Shown here: piece after piece, positions 1-12,321 of the stretch
How the letters are laid out: the number at the start of each line of letters is the position of its first letter
Position numbering within the stretch: the stretch's first letter is position 1
Assembly: GCF_004115925.1 (NCBI RefSeq)
Contig: NZ_SDDX01000004.1
Coordinates: 151,812 to 215,811, forward strand
Direction of reading: 5' to 3'
DNA length: 64,000 bases
Source of the DNA: Lelliottia nimipressuralis
GTDB taxonomy: Bacteria > Pseudomonadota > Gammaproteobacteria > Enterobacterales > Enterobacteriaceae
Notes under the pieces: model-generated
The model's database searches: none
Seen by the model: only the letters and a program-made list of their open reading frames with translations
Told to the model about the DNA's origin: nothing
Position numbers and translations under genes: made by a program

Positions 1-20
1 TCGGTATAACTGCTGGCGGT

Positions 21-248
21 TTATCGGGCTAAAGCTTCGACTTCTAATAAGGCGAGGTCTTTCTTACGCAATACCAGATTGACGCGACGGGTTTCGATAT
101 GAATGGGATCGCCCAAGGGTGCAATGCGAACCACCTGGAATGATGATCCAGGCAGCATGCCTAACGACAGCAGTTTTTGACGATACGCCGGGCTAATTTC
201 GCGGGCAAAACCGGTAATTTTCCAGGCACTGTCTGGTGTGAATTGCAT
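21..248 (-). CDS. feoA: FeoA, ferrous iron transport accessory protein
   Basis: Small SH3-like cytoplasmic protein that works with the FeoB ferrous iron permease. The protein reads [14 protein letters not shown] and runs 75 residues, the usual family length, with the conserved stretch [16 protein letters not shown]. An in-frame GTG at 257 would add three residues, but the ATG at 248 gives the family N-terminus and was chosen. feoB should follow on the same strand just outside the window (below position 1). Fur-like and FNR-like sites lie upstream, consistent with iron and oxygen control as known for E. coli feo. Confidence 0.96.
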   Translation of the reverse strand: MQFTPDSAWKITGFAREISPAYRQKLLSLGMLPGSSFQVVRIAPLGDPIHIETRRVNLVLRKKDLALLEVEALAR

Positions 249-290
249 AGAGACCACTTTTACCGAAGGTTAAATAATCAACAGGTTCAT

Positions 291-309
291 GATAATGAGA
301 ATGGTTTCT
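291..309. promoter_or_regulatory. Fur box upstream of feoA
   Basis: GATAATGAGAATGGTTTCT closely resembles the 19-bp Fur consensus (GATAATGATAATCATTATC), with a near-perfect left half. It lies about 45 bases upstream of the feoA start, where iron repression of feo would be expected. Binding is inferred. Confidence 0.7.
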
Positions 310-366
310 ATCAGCAATATTTAAAATGTGACGGGATGTTCATATGAGGGGTAAATCGAGGACTGT

Positions 367-380
367 TTGACCTTGCTCAA
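367..380. promoter_or_regulatory. FNR-like site upstream of feoA
   Basis: TTGAC-CTTG-CTCAA matches 8 of 10 fixed positions of the FNR consensus TTGAT-N4-ATCAA. It is centred about 125 bases upstream of the feoA start. FNR activation of feo is known in E. coli; its action here is inferred. Confidence 0.6.
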
Positions 381-546
381 TATTTATTGAAATGGAGCGT
401 CAGGGATGAATAATTAATTTGTTAACTAAGTGATAATCGATGGTTTAAATATGGATATGCAATCGGTTCCATATTTAATAAATAATGAGTGAGTACATTC
501 TTATTTATTTTAACTTTGTGGGGTCTGATTGCCGGGCGGGAACGTG

Positions 547-580
547 TTTGCCCGGCCAGGGGATACACAGGCCGGGCAAA
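547..580. repeat. Inverted repeat after tex, REP-like or terminator
   Basis: TTTGCCCGGCC and GGCCGGGCAAA form an 11-bp perfect stem around a 12-base loop, 11 bases past the tex stop. No clear T-run follows on the minus strand, so it may be an mRNA 3-prime stabilising, REP-like element rather than a classical terminator. The GCCCGG core recurs at other gene ends in this window. Confidence 0.6.
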
Positions 581-591
581 TGTATTTAACG

Positions 592-2919
592 TTAGCGCTT
601 CTTGCCCATCGCGGCGGCCAGCGCATCCATCATCGCGCTGTTACCGGCAGGCTGCGCCTGAGGGTGAGGTTTCGCGGCTTTCGCGTTTGGACGCGATTGC
701 TCACGCGCACCACCTCCGTTGCTGCGGCGGGCGTTAGTTTCGCCTGGCTGCTCGTCGAGACGCATCGTGAGCGCGATACGCTTACGCTGCATATCCACTT
801 CCAGCACTTTCACCTTCACGATATCGCCCGCTTTGACCACAGTGTGCGGGTCTTCCACGAACTTATCCGCCAGCGACGAGATATGCACCAGGCCATCCTG
901 ATGGACGCCGATGTCGACAAAGGCACCAAAGTTGGTGACGTTGGTGACCGCGCCTTCCAGCACCATGCCCGGCTGCAGATCCTTCATCGTCTCCACGCCT
1001 TCGGCGAATTTCGCCGTTTTAAACTCAGGGCGCGGGTCGCGGCCTGGTTTTTCCAGCTCTTTGATGATGTCGGTTACGGTCGGCACACCGAATTTGTCGT
1101 CGGTGAAATCGACAGCTTTCAGATCGCGCAGGTTGGTGCTGTTGCCCATCAGATCTTTCAGGGCCTGCTGCGTGGCGGCCAGAATACGCTCCACGACCGG
1201 ATAGGCTTCCGGGTGAACCGTAGAGGCGTCCAGCGGGTTATCGCCGTGGTTGATACGCAGGAAGCCCGCGCACTGTTCGAAGGCTTTCGGCCCCAGACGG
1301 CTCACTTTCAGCAGTTGCTGACGATTCTGGAACTGGCCATTTTCATCGCGCCAGGCAACGATGTTCTGCGCCATCATGCGGGTTAAGCCCGCCACGCGGG
1401 TGAGCAGGGCGACGGAGGCGGTATTCAGGTCCACGCCGACGGCGTTCACGCAGTCTTCCACCACCGCATCCAGACGACGCGCCAGCTGAGTCTGGCTGAC
1501 GTCGTGCTGATACTGGCCCACACCGATGGATTTCGGATCGATTTTCACCAGCTCGGCCAGCGGGTCCTGCAGTCGACGGGCAATAGAAACCGCGCCGCGC
1601 AGGGAAACGTCCAGATCCGGGAACTCGAGCGCCGCCAGTTCGGACGCGGAATAGACCGACGCACCGGCTTCGCTGACGATCACCTTCTGCGCGGTCACTT
1701 TCGGGAACTGCTGCTGCACATCGAGGAAGAAACGTTCAGTTTCACGGGAGGCGGTGCCGTTACCAATCGCCACCAGCTCAACGTTGTATTTTTCACACAG
1801 GGCGGCAACCACAACGGCGGCTTTCGCGGCCTGGCCGGTGTGTGGATAGATGGTGTCGGTCGCGACCAGTTTGCCGGTGCCATCAACGACGGCCACTTTC
1901 ACGCCGGTACGCAGGCCCGGATCGAGACCCATCGTTGCGCGCAGGCCCGCCGGGGCGGCCATCAGCAGGTCATGCAGGTTACGGGCAAAAACATTGATCG
2001 CTTCGTCTTCTGCGCGCTCGCGTACGGTGCCCATCAGTTCGGTTTCGAGGTGCATCAGCACTTTGATGCGCCAGGTCCAGCTCACCACGCCTTTGCGCCA
2101 GCTGTCTGCCGGGGCGTTATTCAGGCGCAGGCCGAGATGGTCAGTAATAATCTGCTCGCAGTAGCTCTCTTTCGGCGGCTCGTCGAACTGCGGATCGGCA
2201 TTGAGAGAGAGTTGCAGAACGCCTTCGTTGCGGCCACGGAACATGGCCAGCGCGCGGTGCGATGGGGCGGTTGAAATCGGTTCATGGTGATCGAAGTAGT
2301 CGCGGAATTTCGCGCCTTCCTCTTCTTTACCGCTCACGACGGTAGAGACGATGTGGGCATTTTTCCACAGGTAATCACGCACTTTGGAGAGCAGCGCGGC
2401 GTCTTCGGCAAAACGCTCCATCAGAATGTAGCGCGCGCCATCAAGGGCGGCTTTGGTGTCGGCTACGCCTTTATCTGCGTCGATAAATTTCGCGGCTTCC
2501 GTTTCAGGATCGTGCGACGGCGTAGTCCACAGCAGATCGGCCAGCGGCTCGAGGCCTGCTTCAATCGCAATCTGCCCGCGGGTGCGGCGCTTAGGTTTGT
2601 ACGGCAGATAGAGGTCTTCCAGCTCGGTTTTGCTCATTGTGCCGTTGATGGCACCTGCCAGCGCATCGGTCAGTTTGCCCTGTTCGCCAATGGATTTGAG
2701 AATAGCCTGGCGACGGTCTTCCAGCTCACGCAGGTAGCCCAGACGGGTCTCCAGGTTGCGCAGCTGCGTGTCATCCAGACCGCCGGTGACTTCCTTACGA
2801 TAACGTGCAATAAACGGCACGGTGTTCCCTTCATCAAGCAGGCGAACGGCAGCTTCTACCTGTTCGGCTCTGGCCTGAAGTTCACCCGCAATAATGCGGC
2901 AGAGCGAATCTTTCATCAT
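592..2919 (-). CDS. tex: Tex/YhgF, S1-domain RNA-binding transcription accessory protein
   Basis: Cytoplasmic nucleic-acid-binding protein of the Tex family, 775 residues, full length and collinear with E. coli YhgF. The order visible is an N-terminal helical region with [17 protein letters not shown], a central YqgF-like fold ([20 protein letters not shown]), helix-hairpin-helix segments ([19 protein letters not shown]) and a C-terminal S1 domain ([20 protein letters not shown]), then a basic low-complexity tail. The tail differs most from E. coli. It follows greB in the same direction with an 86-base gap, so the two may share a transcript. The exact cellular role of Tex is not settled. Confidence 0.95.
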   Translation of the reverse strand: MMKDSLCRIIAGELQARAEQVEAAVRLLDEGNTVPFIARYRKEVTGGLDDTQLRNLETRLGYLRELEDRRQAILKSIGEQGKLTDALAGAINGTMSKTELEDLYLPYKPKRRTRGQIAIEAGLEPLADLLWTTPSHDPETEAAKFIDADKGVADTKAALDGARYILMERFAEDAALLSKVRDYLWKNAHIVSTVVSGKEEEGAKFRDYFDHHEPISTAPSHRALAMFRGRNEGVLQLSLNADPQFDEPPKESYCEQIITDHLGLRLNNAPADSWRKGVVSWTWRIKVLMHLETELMGTVRERAEDEAINVFARNLHDLLMAAPAGLRATMGLDPGLRTGVKVAVVDGTGKLVATDTIYPHTGQAAKAAVVVAALCEKYNVELVAIGNGTASRETERFFLDVQQQFPKVTAQKVIVSEAGASVYSASELAALEFPDLDVSLRGAVSIARRLQDPLAELVKIDPKSIGVGQYQHDVSQTQLARRLDAVVEDCVNAVGVDLNTASVALLTRVAGLTRMMAQNIVAWRDENGQFQNRQQLLKVSRLGPKAFEQCAGFLRINHGDNPLDASTVHPEAYPVVERILAATQQALKDLMGNSTNLRDLKAVDFTDDKFGVPTVTDIIKELEKPGRDPRPEFKTAKFAEGVETMKDLQPGMVLEGAVTNVTNFGAFVDIGVHQDGLVHISSLADKFVEDPHTVVKAGDIVKVKVLEVDMQRKRIALTMRLDEQPGETNARRSNGGGAREQSRPNAKAAKPHPQAQPAGNSAMMDALAAAMGKKR

Positions 2920-3005
2920 GGCTTTGTCATCTGGTTTGTCGAAAAACAGGGGATAGTTATACGGACTGGCACGGCAAAATGCCAGTCGTGGAGGGCGCTC
3001 TCGGA

Positions 3006-3479
3006 CTATTTAACGTACTCAATTTCGTTGACGTACCAGCTGGCTTCCCCGGCAGGTGTCTGGACGACGGCTAAATCGCCGACCTCCTTTTTCAGCAGCG
3101 CGCGGGCCATCGGCGAGTCGATCGAGATGTAATCCTTACGACCAAAAATTTCATCGTAGCCGACAATGCGAAAACGTCGGGTCGCGCCGTCATCGTTCTC
3201 GATCTCTACCCATGCGCCGAAAAAGACTTTGCCTTCCTGCTGCGGCGAATAGTCAACGATTCGCAGGTTCTCGAGGCATTTAGTCAGATAACGGACCCGG
3301 CGATCAATCTCGCGCAGGCGTTTTTTATTATACTGATAGTCAGCGTTCTCGCTGCGGTCGCCAAGACTGGCTGCCCAGGTCACTTTTTTGGTCACTTCCG
3401 GGCGCTCTTCCCGCCAGAGGTAATCCATCTCTTTTTTGAGTTTTTCGTACCCTTCGCGGGTGATCAGCGGCGTTTTCAT
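3006..3479 (-). CDS. greB: GreB transcript cleavage factor
   Basis: Rescues backtracked RNA polymerase by stimulating cleavage of the nascent RNA 3-prime end. It has 157 residues: an N-terminal coiled-coil hairpin (about 1-75) with the acidic tip in [20 protein letters not shown], and a C-terminal FKBP-like domain ([21 protein letters not shown]). The tip acidic residues are intact. It diverges from ompR across a 232-base spacer and lies upstream of tex. Confidence 0.97.
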   Translation of the reverse strand: MKTPLITREGYEKLKKEMDYLWREERPEVTKKVTWAASLGDRSENADYQYNKKRLREIDRRVRYLTKCLENLRIVDYSPQQEGKVFFGAWVEIENDDGATRRFRIVGYDEIFGRKDYISIDSPMARALLKKEVGDLAVVQTPAGEASWYVNEIEYVK

Positions 3480-3711
3480 GGGATGACCTTTAAGACTCTA
3501 CTCAATGACAGGCATTACGCACATTACGTACCACATAGCTTACCAGACAGGATTAATAATGATTTATGTGATGAAATGTGCAGATAAGCTCCTGTTAAAT
3601 ATGCTTTGTAACAATTTCGACTAGAATTTATACCAGATTTAGCTGGTCGTAGACGTGCACTTTTTTAGAATACGTACTGAAACACTATCCGGGCCTTTGG
3701 GAGTACATACA

Positions 3712-5774
<2,063 letters not shown>

Positions 5775-5779
5775 AAAAA

Positions 5780-5805
5780 GCCGGGTGGCGTTACCCTTAC
5801 CCGGC
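5780..5805. repeat. REP-like inverted repeat between envZ and pckA
   Basis: GCCGGGT (5780-5786) and ACCCGGC (5799-5805) pair around a short loop at the convergent envZ/pckA junction. It is preceded by an A-run, which would read as a T-run after the hairpin on the minus strand, so it could terminate pckA transcripts. A second imperfect GC-rich copy (GGGTGAGCGCAGCGCCACCC) follows up to about 5850. Confidence 0.7.
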
Positions 5806-5862
5806 CTTCTCATGCTCTATAGTTCGGGTGAGCGCAGCGCCACCCGACACTATTTAAGCTTC

Positions 5863-7482
5863 TTACAGCTTCGGTCCCGCACTCACCAACGCCGCACCTG
5901 CTGGCGTATCGGTGTACTTCTCAAAGTTCTCAATAAACAGCTTCGCAAGGGCTTCTGCCTTCTCCTGCCACTGTTCCGGTGAGCCGTAGGTATTACGCGG
6001 GTCGAGGATATGGGTATCCACGCCCGGCAACGCCGTTGGGATTGCCAGATCGAACATCGGCAGGGTGAAGGTTTCCGCATCGTCCAGCGAGCCATCGATA
6101 ATCGCGTCGATAATGGCGCGGGTATCTTTGATGGAAATACGTTTCCCCGTTCCGTTCCAGCCGGTATTCACCAGATAAGCCTTCGCGCCTGCAGCCTGCA
6201 TGCGTTTCACCAGCACTTCTGCGTACTGTGTCGGGTGCAGCGACAGGAACGCCGCGCCGAAACAGGCGGAGAAGGTTGGGGTTGGCTCCGTCACACCGCG
6301 CTCAGTGCCCGCCAGTTTCGCGGTAAAGCCCGACAGGAAGTGATACTGCGTCTGGCTGGCCGTCAGACGAGAGACCGGTGGCAGCACGCCAAAAGCATCG
6401 GCGGTCAGGAAGATCACCTTCGAGGCGTGGCCCGCTTTGGAAACCGGCTTGACGATGTTATCGATGTGATAGATCGGATACGACACACGGGTGTTTTCGG
6501 TCTTCGAAGCATCGTCAAAATCAACGGTGCCATCGGCGAGCACGGTGACGTTTTCCAGCAGCGCATCGCGGCGGATGGCGCCGTAAATGTCCGGCTCGGC
6601 TTCGGCCGACAGACGGATCGTTTTGGCGTAGCAGCCGCCTTCGAAGTTGAACACGCCGTCGTCGTCCCAGCCGTGTTCATCGTCGCCAATCAACCGGCGC
6701 TTAGGATCGGTGGAGAGGGTGGTTTTCCCGGTCCCGGAGAGACCAAAGAACACGGCCACGTCACCGTCTTCGCCCACGTTAGCGGAGCAGTGCATGGAGG
6801 CAATGCCCTGCAGCGGCAGCAGGTAGTTCATCACCGAGAACATCCCTTTCTTCATTTCGCCACCGTACCAGGTGCCGCCAATCAGCTGGACGCGCTCGGT
6901 CAGGTTGAAGGCAATGAAGTTTTCCGAGTTCAGGCCCTGCTCTTTCCACTGCGGGTTGGTGCATTTCGCGCCGTTCATGACGATGAAATCAGGCTCGAAA
7001 TCCTGTAACTCTTCATTGGTCGGGCGAATAAACATGTTCTTCACGAAATGCGCCTGCCAGGCGACTTCGGTGATAAAGCGAACGGAGAGGCGAGTGTCGG
7101 CATTGGCGCCACAGAAGGCATCAACAATAAACAATCGCTTGCCGGAGAGTTGATTCGTGACGAGTCCTTTCAGATGCTGCCAGGTTTCCTGGGAGAGCGG
7201 CTTGTTGTCGTTCTTCCCTTTGCCCTTATCTGCCCACCACAGCGTATCGCGGGTAGTGTCGTCACGGACGATATACTTATCTTTCGGCGAACGGCCGGTA
7301 AAAATCCCGGTGTCCACGGCGATAGCACCAGTGTTCGTCAACACACCTCGCTCGTATCCTTCCAGTGCTGGATTGAGCTCTTCCTGATACAGCGTATCGT
7401 AATCGGGGTTGTAGACGATTTCCTGGACGTCGTTGATACCATAAGCCTTGAGATCTTGCGGGGTTAAGTCTTTAACGCGCAT
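5863..7482 (-). CDS. pckA: Phosphoenolpyruvate carboxykinase (ATP)
   Basis: Converts oxaloacetate plus ATP to phosphoenolpyruvate, CO2 and ADP, the committed step of gluconeogenesis in the cytoplasm. It has 539 residues, one shorter than E. coli because of a deletion near the N-terminus. The kinase P-loop [11 protein letters not shown] (about 247-257), [17 protein letters not shown] and the oxaloacetate-binding region around [12 protein letters not shown] are intact. It is transcribed alone and convergent with envZ. A strong CRP-like site about 120 bases upstream fits its known catabolite repression. Confidence 0.98.
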   Translation of the reverse strand: MRVKDLTPQDLKAYGINDVQEIVYNPDYDTLYQEELNPALEGYERGVLTNTGAIAVDTGIFTGRSPKDKYIVRDDTTRDTLWWADKGKGKNDNKPLSQETWQHLKGLVTNQLSGKRLFIVDAFCGANADTRLSVRFITEVAWQAHFVKNMFIRPTNEELQDFEPDFIVMNGAKCTNPQWKEQGLNSENFIAFNLTERVQLIGGTWYGGEMKKGMFSVMNYLLPLQGIASMHCSANVGEDGDVAVFFGLSGTGKTTLSTDPKRRLIGDDEHGWDDDGVFNFEGGCYAKTIRLSAEAEPDIYGAIRRDALLENVTVLADGTVDFDDASKTENTRVSYPIYHIDNIVKPVSKAGHASKVIFLTADAFGVLPPVSRLTASQTQYHFLSGFTAKLAGTERGVTEPTPTFSACFGAAFLSLHPTQYAEVLVKRMQAAGAKAYLVNTGWNGTGKRISIKDTRAIIDAIIDGSLDDAETFTLPMFDLAIPTALPGVDTHILDPRNTYGSPEQWQEKAEALAKLFIENFEKYTDTPAGAALVSAGPKL

Positions 7483-7601
7483 GTCACTGCTCCTTAGCCA
7501 ATATGTACTGCCTGAAATTGTAGGGTTTTTCTTAGGATGTTAACCGCGACGGGGCTCATAGATTTACGTATCTGGACAAAACCCTTCCTGACGGAAAACG
7601 C

Positions 7602-7617
7602 TGTGACTCCTGTCACG
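7602..7617. promoter_or_regulatory. CRP-like site upstream of pckA
   Basis: TGTGA-CTCCTG-TCACG matches 9 of 10 fixed bases of the CRP consensus TGTGA-N6-TCACA. It is centred about 127 bases upstream of the pckA start. Catabolite control of pckA is established in E. coli; occupancy here is inferred. Confidence 0.7.
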
Positions 7618-7784
7618 AAGCAGGGCGGATTATCGCAGGATTCGCTTTTTTGTGGGGGGAAATGTTCTCAAAAGGTTAAAACATGGAGTATTTAACCGGA
7701 AGAATGTGAATGTAATCGCATACATGTAAGAAAGTTACGTAAGGATTACATTACGAAAAACGATTCAGCTTAAAAGGGAGTTTT

Positions 7785-7807
7785 CCCCCTCACCGGGCGT
7801 GAGGGGG
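7785..7807 (-). terminator. Hairpin after hslO
   Basis: CCCCCTCAC and GTGAGGGGG form a 9-bp perfect stem with a 5-base loop, 6 bases past the hslO stop. On the minus strand it is followed by AAAAC and a CTCCCTTTT stretch rather than an immediate T-run, so termination efficiency is uncertain. Confidence 0.5.
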
Positions 7808-7813
7808 AGGGCA

Positions 7814-8692
7814 TCAATGAACCTGCGGATCCGCCGGGGAGGCGTTGTTGCGGATCTCGGCGATATCCATCGAGTTGAACACGTAGTGAGAACCACAGTA
7901 ATCACAGTTCATATCGATTTCGCCATCTTCAGCCATGATGCTGTCGATCTCTTCGTCCGGCAGAGTACGCAGCGCGCCTGCGCAACGTTCACGGGAACAG
8001 GTGCATTTGAACTCCACGTCCTGCGGATCGTAAAGCGTCACCTCTTCTTCGTGATACAGACGCCACAGCACTTCATTCGCAGGCAGCGTAAACAGCTCTT
8101 CTGCTTTGATGGTTTCGGTCAGCGTCGCCAGATGCTCGAAATCGTTGCCCTGCGCATTTTGAGCAGGCAGAACCTGCAGGAGCATACCGCCCGCCGCCAG
8201 TTGACCGTCCACTTCACCGGTGCGGATAAACAGGCGTGTTGGCAGCTGTTCGGAACGCAGGAAGTAATCTTCCAGGCACGCGGCCAGCGTATCGCCTTCC
8301 AGACCCACTACGCCCTGATAGCGCTCGCCTTCTTCTGGCGTAATAGTAATCACCAGGAAACCGTTGCCCACCAGCGTTTTCAAATCAGCACCTTCCGGCA
8401 CCTCACCCTGCACGCGCGCCACACCGCGCATCTGCTGCTGGTTATTGCCGTTGATCACCGCCAGGGTCATCGGGCCGTCGCCCTGCAGCTGCACGGTGAT
8501 ATCCCCTGCAAACTTCAGCGTCGCTGTCAGCAGGCTGGTCGCCACCAGCAGTTCGCCAAGGATGTTTTTCACCGGCTGAGGATAGCTGTGGTTTTCGAGG
8601 ATCTGTTTCCAGGTTTCGGATACCGTCACCAGCTCGCCGCGAACGGCAAATTGTTCAAACAGATAGCGATGTAATTGGTCGTGTTGGGACAT
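7814..8692 (-). CDS. hslO: Hsp33 redox-regulated holdase chaperone
   Basis: Cytoplasmic chaperone switched on by oxidation plus unfolding. It has 292 residues, the family length. The C-terminal zinc switch is intact: C230-x-C232 (KCTC) and C263-x2-C266 (CDYC), with an extra C237. The N-terminal substrate-binding domain carries [13 protein letters not shown]. It follows hslR by 23 bases, as in the E. coli yrfG-hslR-hslO order. Heat-shock control is known for the family; I did not identify a sigma-32 promoter. Confidence 0.97.
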   Translation of the reverse strand: MSQHDQLHRYLFEQFAVRGELVTVSETWKQILENHSYPQPVKNILGELLVATSLLTATLKFAGDITVQLQGDGPMTLAVINGNNQQQMRGVARVQGEVPEGADLKTLVGNGFLVITITPEEGERYQGVVGLEGDTLAACLEDYFLRSEQLPTRLFIRTGEVDGQLAAGGMLLQVLPAQNAQGNDFEHLATLTETIKAEELFTLPANEVLWRLYHEEEVTLYDPQDVEFKCTCSRERCAGALRTLPDEEIDSIMAEDGEIDMNCDYCGSHYVFNSMDIAEIRNNASPADPQVH

Positions 8693-8715
8693 AATTTTCT
8701 CTCTTTAAACGGCGA

Positions 8716-9117
8716 TTACTCGTGTTCGCCGTGTTTAAATTTCATCAGATCGCGACGTTCTTTTTTATCCGGTCGCCTGTCCGGATGCGGCATGGTGAGG
8801 GCATTCATCTTGCGAGCCAGCGCCACTTTCTCGCGCTTTTCAACGCTTTCCGCCGTCTCTTCATACATCAGAACTGCTTCGGCAGCCGGGCGACGATGCT
8901 CGGTAACGGCTTTGACGATCACCGTGCGTTCATCGTTTCCCTGGCGCAGGGTCAGGGTGGCATTCAGTTCGACAAGTTTACTTGGCTTGCTGCGCTGCCC
9001 GTTGTAGTGCACCTTTCCCCCGTCGACCATTTCACGGGCCAGCGCGCGCGTTTTATAAAAACGGGCGGCCCACAGCCACTTATCCAGTCTTACCCCTTCG
9101 GAGGGTTTTTCTTTCAT
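8716..9117 (-). CDS. hslR: Hsp15, S4-domain ribosome rescue protein
   Basis: Binds stalled 50S subunits carrying peptidyl-tRNA and helps recycle them. It has 133 residues: an N-terminal S4 RNA-binding domain (VRLDKWLWAARFYKTRALAREMVDGGKVHYNG) and a basic C-terminal tail ending KHGEHE. The start overlaps the yrfG stop by 4 bases, so translation is probably coupled. Confidence 0.96.
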   Translation of the reverse strand: MKEKPSEGVRLDKWLWAARFYKTRALAREMVDGGKVHYNGQRSKPSKLVELNATLTLRQGNDERTVIVKAVTEHRRPAAEAVLMYEETAESVEKREKVALARKMNALTMPHPDRRPDKKERRDLMKFKHGEHE

Positions 9118-9797
9118 GGCGTCTCCTTCACGGTGAGTGAGGGGATCATTCGGCGATAGTCGTTCAGCGCCGGATGCCGCAGATAGCTTTTATCCGCCAG
9201 GCCGGAATCAGGATTCGTCACGCCCAGACAATAGCGAATACCAAATTTTGCCGCCGAATCCAGAATCGGTTCACTGTCATCAATGAACAAGGTTCTTTCG
9301 GGCTGCAAACCGGTCTCTTCCGCCACGGCCTGCCACAATCGCTGATCCTCTTTCGGATAACCAAATGTGTGGGTGGAAAGTAATAAATCAAGGTGTGACG
9401 CTAACCCGGTATGTTCGAGCTTTACCGCCAGATTGTGCGGATGCGCGTTGGTCAGCAAAATGCGTCGCTTGCCGCTCGCTTTTAGTGCGTCCAGAAATGG
9501 CACCGTATCGTCGCGCAGCACCGCGTTCGGTCCCTGGGCGGTGGTCATGGCGCAGATATCCAGCCCGAGCTTTTCGCTCCAGTAATCCAGGCAGTACCAG
9601 TTTAGCGTATGCTGCACGGCGTGATACTGCTGGCGAATATAATCCTGCGCTTCTGCCGGAGTGATGCCCTGCTGCGCGCCATAAGTTTCAGGCACCAGCT
9701 TTTGCCAGAAGTGGGTATCAAATGCGAGATCGAGCAGCGTGCCGTCCATATCCAGCAGGACGGTATCAACGTCCTGCCAGGCAATATCAAGATGCAT
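9114..9797 (-). CDS. yrfG: YrfG, HAD-family GMP/IMP nucleotidase
   Basis: Cytoplasmic HAD phosphatase; the E. coli member hydrolyses purine nucleoside monophosphates. It has 227 residues against 222 in E. coli, the extra residues being at the C-terminus. Motif I is DMDGTLLD, motif II ILLTNAHPHN, then a lysine in GYPKEDQRLW and motif IV FIDDSEPILD, all intact. First gene of the yrfG-hslR-hslO group. Confidence 0.93.
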   Translation of the reverse strand: MHLDIAWQDVDTVLLDMDGTLLDLAFDTHFWQKLVPETYGAQQGITPAEAQDYIRQQYHAVQHTLNWYCLDYWSEKLGLDICAMTTAQGPNAVLRDDTVPFLDALKASGKRRILLTNAHPHNLAVKLEHTGLASHLDLLLSTHTFGYPKEDQRLWQAVAEETGLQPERTLFIDDSEPILDSAAKFGIRYCLGVTNPDSGLADKSYLRHPALNDYRRMIPSLTVKETP

Positions 9798-9861
9798 GAG
9801 GGGAACTCTCCAGCCAGAAGAAACGTGCGCGACAGGGTAGCATAACTGTCGCGCAGCGGTA

Positions 9862-12000
9862 TTATCCGATCAGGCTGTCAGGCGCGGGGATGAGCTGCGG
9901 GTTGAGGCAGTTCTCGTAGTACTGCTGGATCTCTGCAAGACGCGTGCGCGAGCGCTGATAGCGGCGCAGGGCGGCAATCCCGTTCCAGATAATGCACACC
10001 AGCATTGCCAGCATCAGCAGGGTGGTGCCGATATAACGCCACAATCCGGCGCTGTCCGGCATACGGTGCAGGTCAACGTGGCGCGTGCCGTTGGCGTCCG
10101 TGAAAATGCCCGTCACAATCCCTTCGGCACTGAACGGCGTTTGCATCAGCATCTGCGCCAGGCGCTGGAATTCACCCCACTGATCCTGGGCCGGATAATC
10201 ATACAGGGCCACCGGCGGATAAGGCTGGTCGACCAAATCGCTGCCCTCGTCACTGACAATCACAAACCCACCCGGTGCCGGGCTGTTTAACGCCTGGGCC
10301 GCGCGGGTGGTTTCCCGCATCACAAACGGTGCGGTGGAGGTGGTCACCAGATTCTCAAGCGATTCGGCACTCACCGGGCGCAGCAGAACGTTCACGCCAT
10401 CGAGACGCCCTGCGTCAGCGCGTTTCACCAGCGCTTCCCAGTCTTTGCTGTTCCCGAGATTCACCAGCGCGTTTTTGAGACGTACACACTCATCTTCCGC
10501 AGAGCATAAATCCTGGGTTTTCATCACGATGTCGCCAAAATCATCCAGCAGCACCATTCCGGATTTCTGAATCGCGGCGCGCAGGGACTGGCTTACACGG
10601 GAGTTGTCTTCCGGCTTTGGATGAAGCTGGCGGCTCAGCGCCTGCGTCAGGGCTGTCGCTTTGCTGACGGTGTCTGATTCCGGCAGCGGTAGCGGTGGGG
10701 CGTCGTTCCAGATGATTTGTGAGCAATCAAACGGCGTAAACGGTGAATTCTGCCGCGTGTTCCAGGTGCCAGGCGCATGGATATTACACATGCCCGTTCC
10801 TTTCAGCTTCAGCGTATCACCCACGCGCACACCGGCCTCTTCCAGCTGATTAACGCTGGTGGCTTCAATGGTTTGTGCGCCTTTGATCCAGGAAAGAGTG
10901 AATTTGATCGGCATATCGAGCGGTACCAGCAAAATCAGCATCGCCAGCACCAGCGCAGCGCCACCGGCGATGACGGTACTGCGCAGCCAGTGCTGCAGCG
11001 GGAAGTTTTTCACTTCATCATGAAGCGATAAGAAACGGCCCTGACGCACGACGTGGCGGTCGAGGTAAATATCGATATCGGTTTTCTGCCCTAAATCCTG
11101 AGCGATCCACGGCTGCCAGTGGCGGGGATAGATCAGGTCGATAATCCCGAGCGAAATGTTGTTGATATGCTCCTGATCGTTCTCGCCGAACAGCCCCCAC
11201 CGCTTTGGCGTACCGCGCAGGCAGTGGATTTCCCGCAGTGCGGTTTTGGCCGGTTTCGCGAACAATCCCCACAGGCCTGCGGCCAGCAGCAGAACGGCGC
11301 CGCCTGCGAGCCACGGCGCAAAAACGTCGGGCGTCATCAGGCAGAAGAAAAAGAGCAGGAAGGCGGCGACAATAAGGACCGCTTCACGAATGCCGTCCGG
11401 GCGGCTGAGGGCGTACTCTTCGTGGGTTTCCTGGCGAATATTCAGCAGTTCGATCTGCTCGGTCTCTTCGCCGCGAATGGAGGCCTGCGTGCCGCTGGTG
11501 CGTTCCAGCGCAAAGCGCGGCGCTTCCTGAACATATTCGCTCAGCGTATGGCCATTCAGGGCAATCACCAGCGGGATGGAATCTGTATGGATCAGCTCAA
11601 CGCTATTTTCGTCATTAATATATTGTTCCCAGAACGGCGGCAGATGCACCTCGACGGAGTCGAGATAGTAGCGCCATTTATTGGGATCGTCGGTGTTAAT
11701 GCCGTAGCGGGTGATCGAGCGCGTCACGCAGAGCACAGTATCGCTTTGCGCGTTCAGCGTCAGGGAGATGGGCGCGGTGCTGGCGCCGGTCGGGCCTGGC
11801 GTCTGCAGGACACGGTTCAACGTATCGAGGTAATTTTCAATCGCGCTGCGCTCTTCAGGTGCGAGTTTGCGCGTGGTGGCTCCGGCAAAGGCGTTTAAAA
11901 AAGGCAGACGGTATTGCCGTTGTGCCCGACGCCTGAATAACCACCCTGCGAGCAATGCGCAGGCCAGCATAGCAACGAAAATTATTAGAATGGTGCTCAT
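9862..12000 (-). CDS. igaA: IgaA, inner-membrane brake on the Rcs system
   Basis: Inner-membrane protein (YrfF in E. coli) that holds down the Rcs phosphorelay; essential in Salmonella unless Rcs is lost. It has 712 residues. Hydrophobic segments are visible at about 3-23, around 205-250 (two helices), around 340-362 and near 655-675, with cytoplasmic N-terminal regions and a large periplasmic domain between about 360 and 655. It is transcribed alone, divergent from nudE and upstream of yrfG. Nothing unusual was seen. Confidence 0.94.
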   Translation of the reverse strand: MSTILIIFVAMLACALLAGWLFRRRAQRQYRLPFLNAFAGATTRKLAPEERSAIENYLDTLNRVLQTPGPTGASTAPISLTLNAQSDTVLCVTRSITRYGINTDDPNKWRYYLDSVEVHLPPFWEQYINDENSVELIHTDSIPLVIALNGHTLSEYVQEAPRFALERTSGTQASIRGEETEQIELLNIRQETHEEYALSRPDGIREAVLIVAAFLLFFFCLMTPDVFAPWLAGGAVLLLAAGLWGLFAKPAKTALREIHCLRGTPKRWGLFGENDQEHINNISLGIIDLIYPRHWQPWIAQDLGQKTDIDIYLDRHVVRQGRFLSLHDEVKNFPLQHWLRSTVIAGGAALVLAMLILLVPLDMPIKFTLSWIKGAQTIEATSVNQLEEAGVRVGDTLKLKGTGMCNIHAPGTWNTRQNSPFTPFDCSQIIWNDAPPLPLPESDTVSKATALTQALSRQLHPKPEDNSRVSQSLRAAIQKSGMVLLDDFGDIVMKTQDLCSAEDECVRLKNALVNLGNSKDWEALVKRADAGRLDGVNVLLRPVSAESLENLVTTSTAPFVMRETTRAAQALNSPAPGGFVIVSDEGSDLVDQPYPPVALYDYPAQDQWGEFQRLAQMLMQTPFSAEGIVTGIFTDANGTRHVDLHRMPDSAGLWRYIGTTLLMLAMLVCIIWNGIAALRRYQRSRTRLAEIQQYYENCLNPQLIPAPDSLIG

Positions 12001-12321
12001 GCTTTCCCCATCTTACTTATCTTCAGGTGTTGTCAGTTGCACCCTTTACCGTGAATGAGTCTCTGTGGTTGGCTATCGGCAAGTATGGAGTCGAACTTGA
12101 GCGTTTTGAAGCGCATCCCAGTGACCGGAGATAATAGCAAAGGCAGCGAAGGCGGGATATCAGCAAATTCCTGGAGTTATTTCAACCTCTTGACTTTTGT
12201 TGTGAAATGAGGATTAACTCACGACACGTTGCAAAAATGTAAATAAAGAGCGATTGACATTGCCGAAACCGTGCGGCGTATCGCACAATGCACTCAGTTC
12301 ACACAGCAAAGACCCATCAAG
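12001..12321. other. Divergent intergenic region igaA-nudE
   Basis: About 320 bases without a gene, holding the promoters of both neighbours. A perfect -35 hexamer TTGACA at 12254-12259 points toward nudE, but no good -10 follows at 17 bases. Nothing else recognised. Confidence 0.5.

Larger units (their letters stand above)
249..591. other. Intergenic region between tex and feoA
   Basis: AT-rich stretch of about 340 bases with no credible gene. It carries the feoA control sites (Fur-like 291-309, FNR-like 367-380) and, next to tex, a GC-rich inverted repeat at 547-580. The rest shows no further recognisable feature. Confidence 0.7.
7483..7813. other. Intergenic region between hslO and pckA
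   Basis: About 330 bases with no gene. In E. coli K-12 yhgE lies between these two genes; no trace of it is visible. The stretch contains the CRP-like site at 7602-7617, AT-rich sequence, and the hairpin at 7785-7807 next to hslO. Confidence 0.75.

Noticed and set aside
529..1386. Plus-strand open frame opposite tex
   Set aside because: Arg/His-rich composition typical of a shadow frame; it covers the conserved tex S1 domain.
3560..3590. CRP site in the greB-ompR gap (TGTGATGAAATGTGCA)
   Set aside because: Good left half but only a poor right half, so not claimed.
12254..12290. Sigma-70 promoter for nudE
   Set aside because: A perfect TTGACA is present but no acceptable -10 hexamer follows at 16-18 bases.
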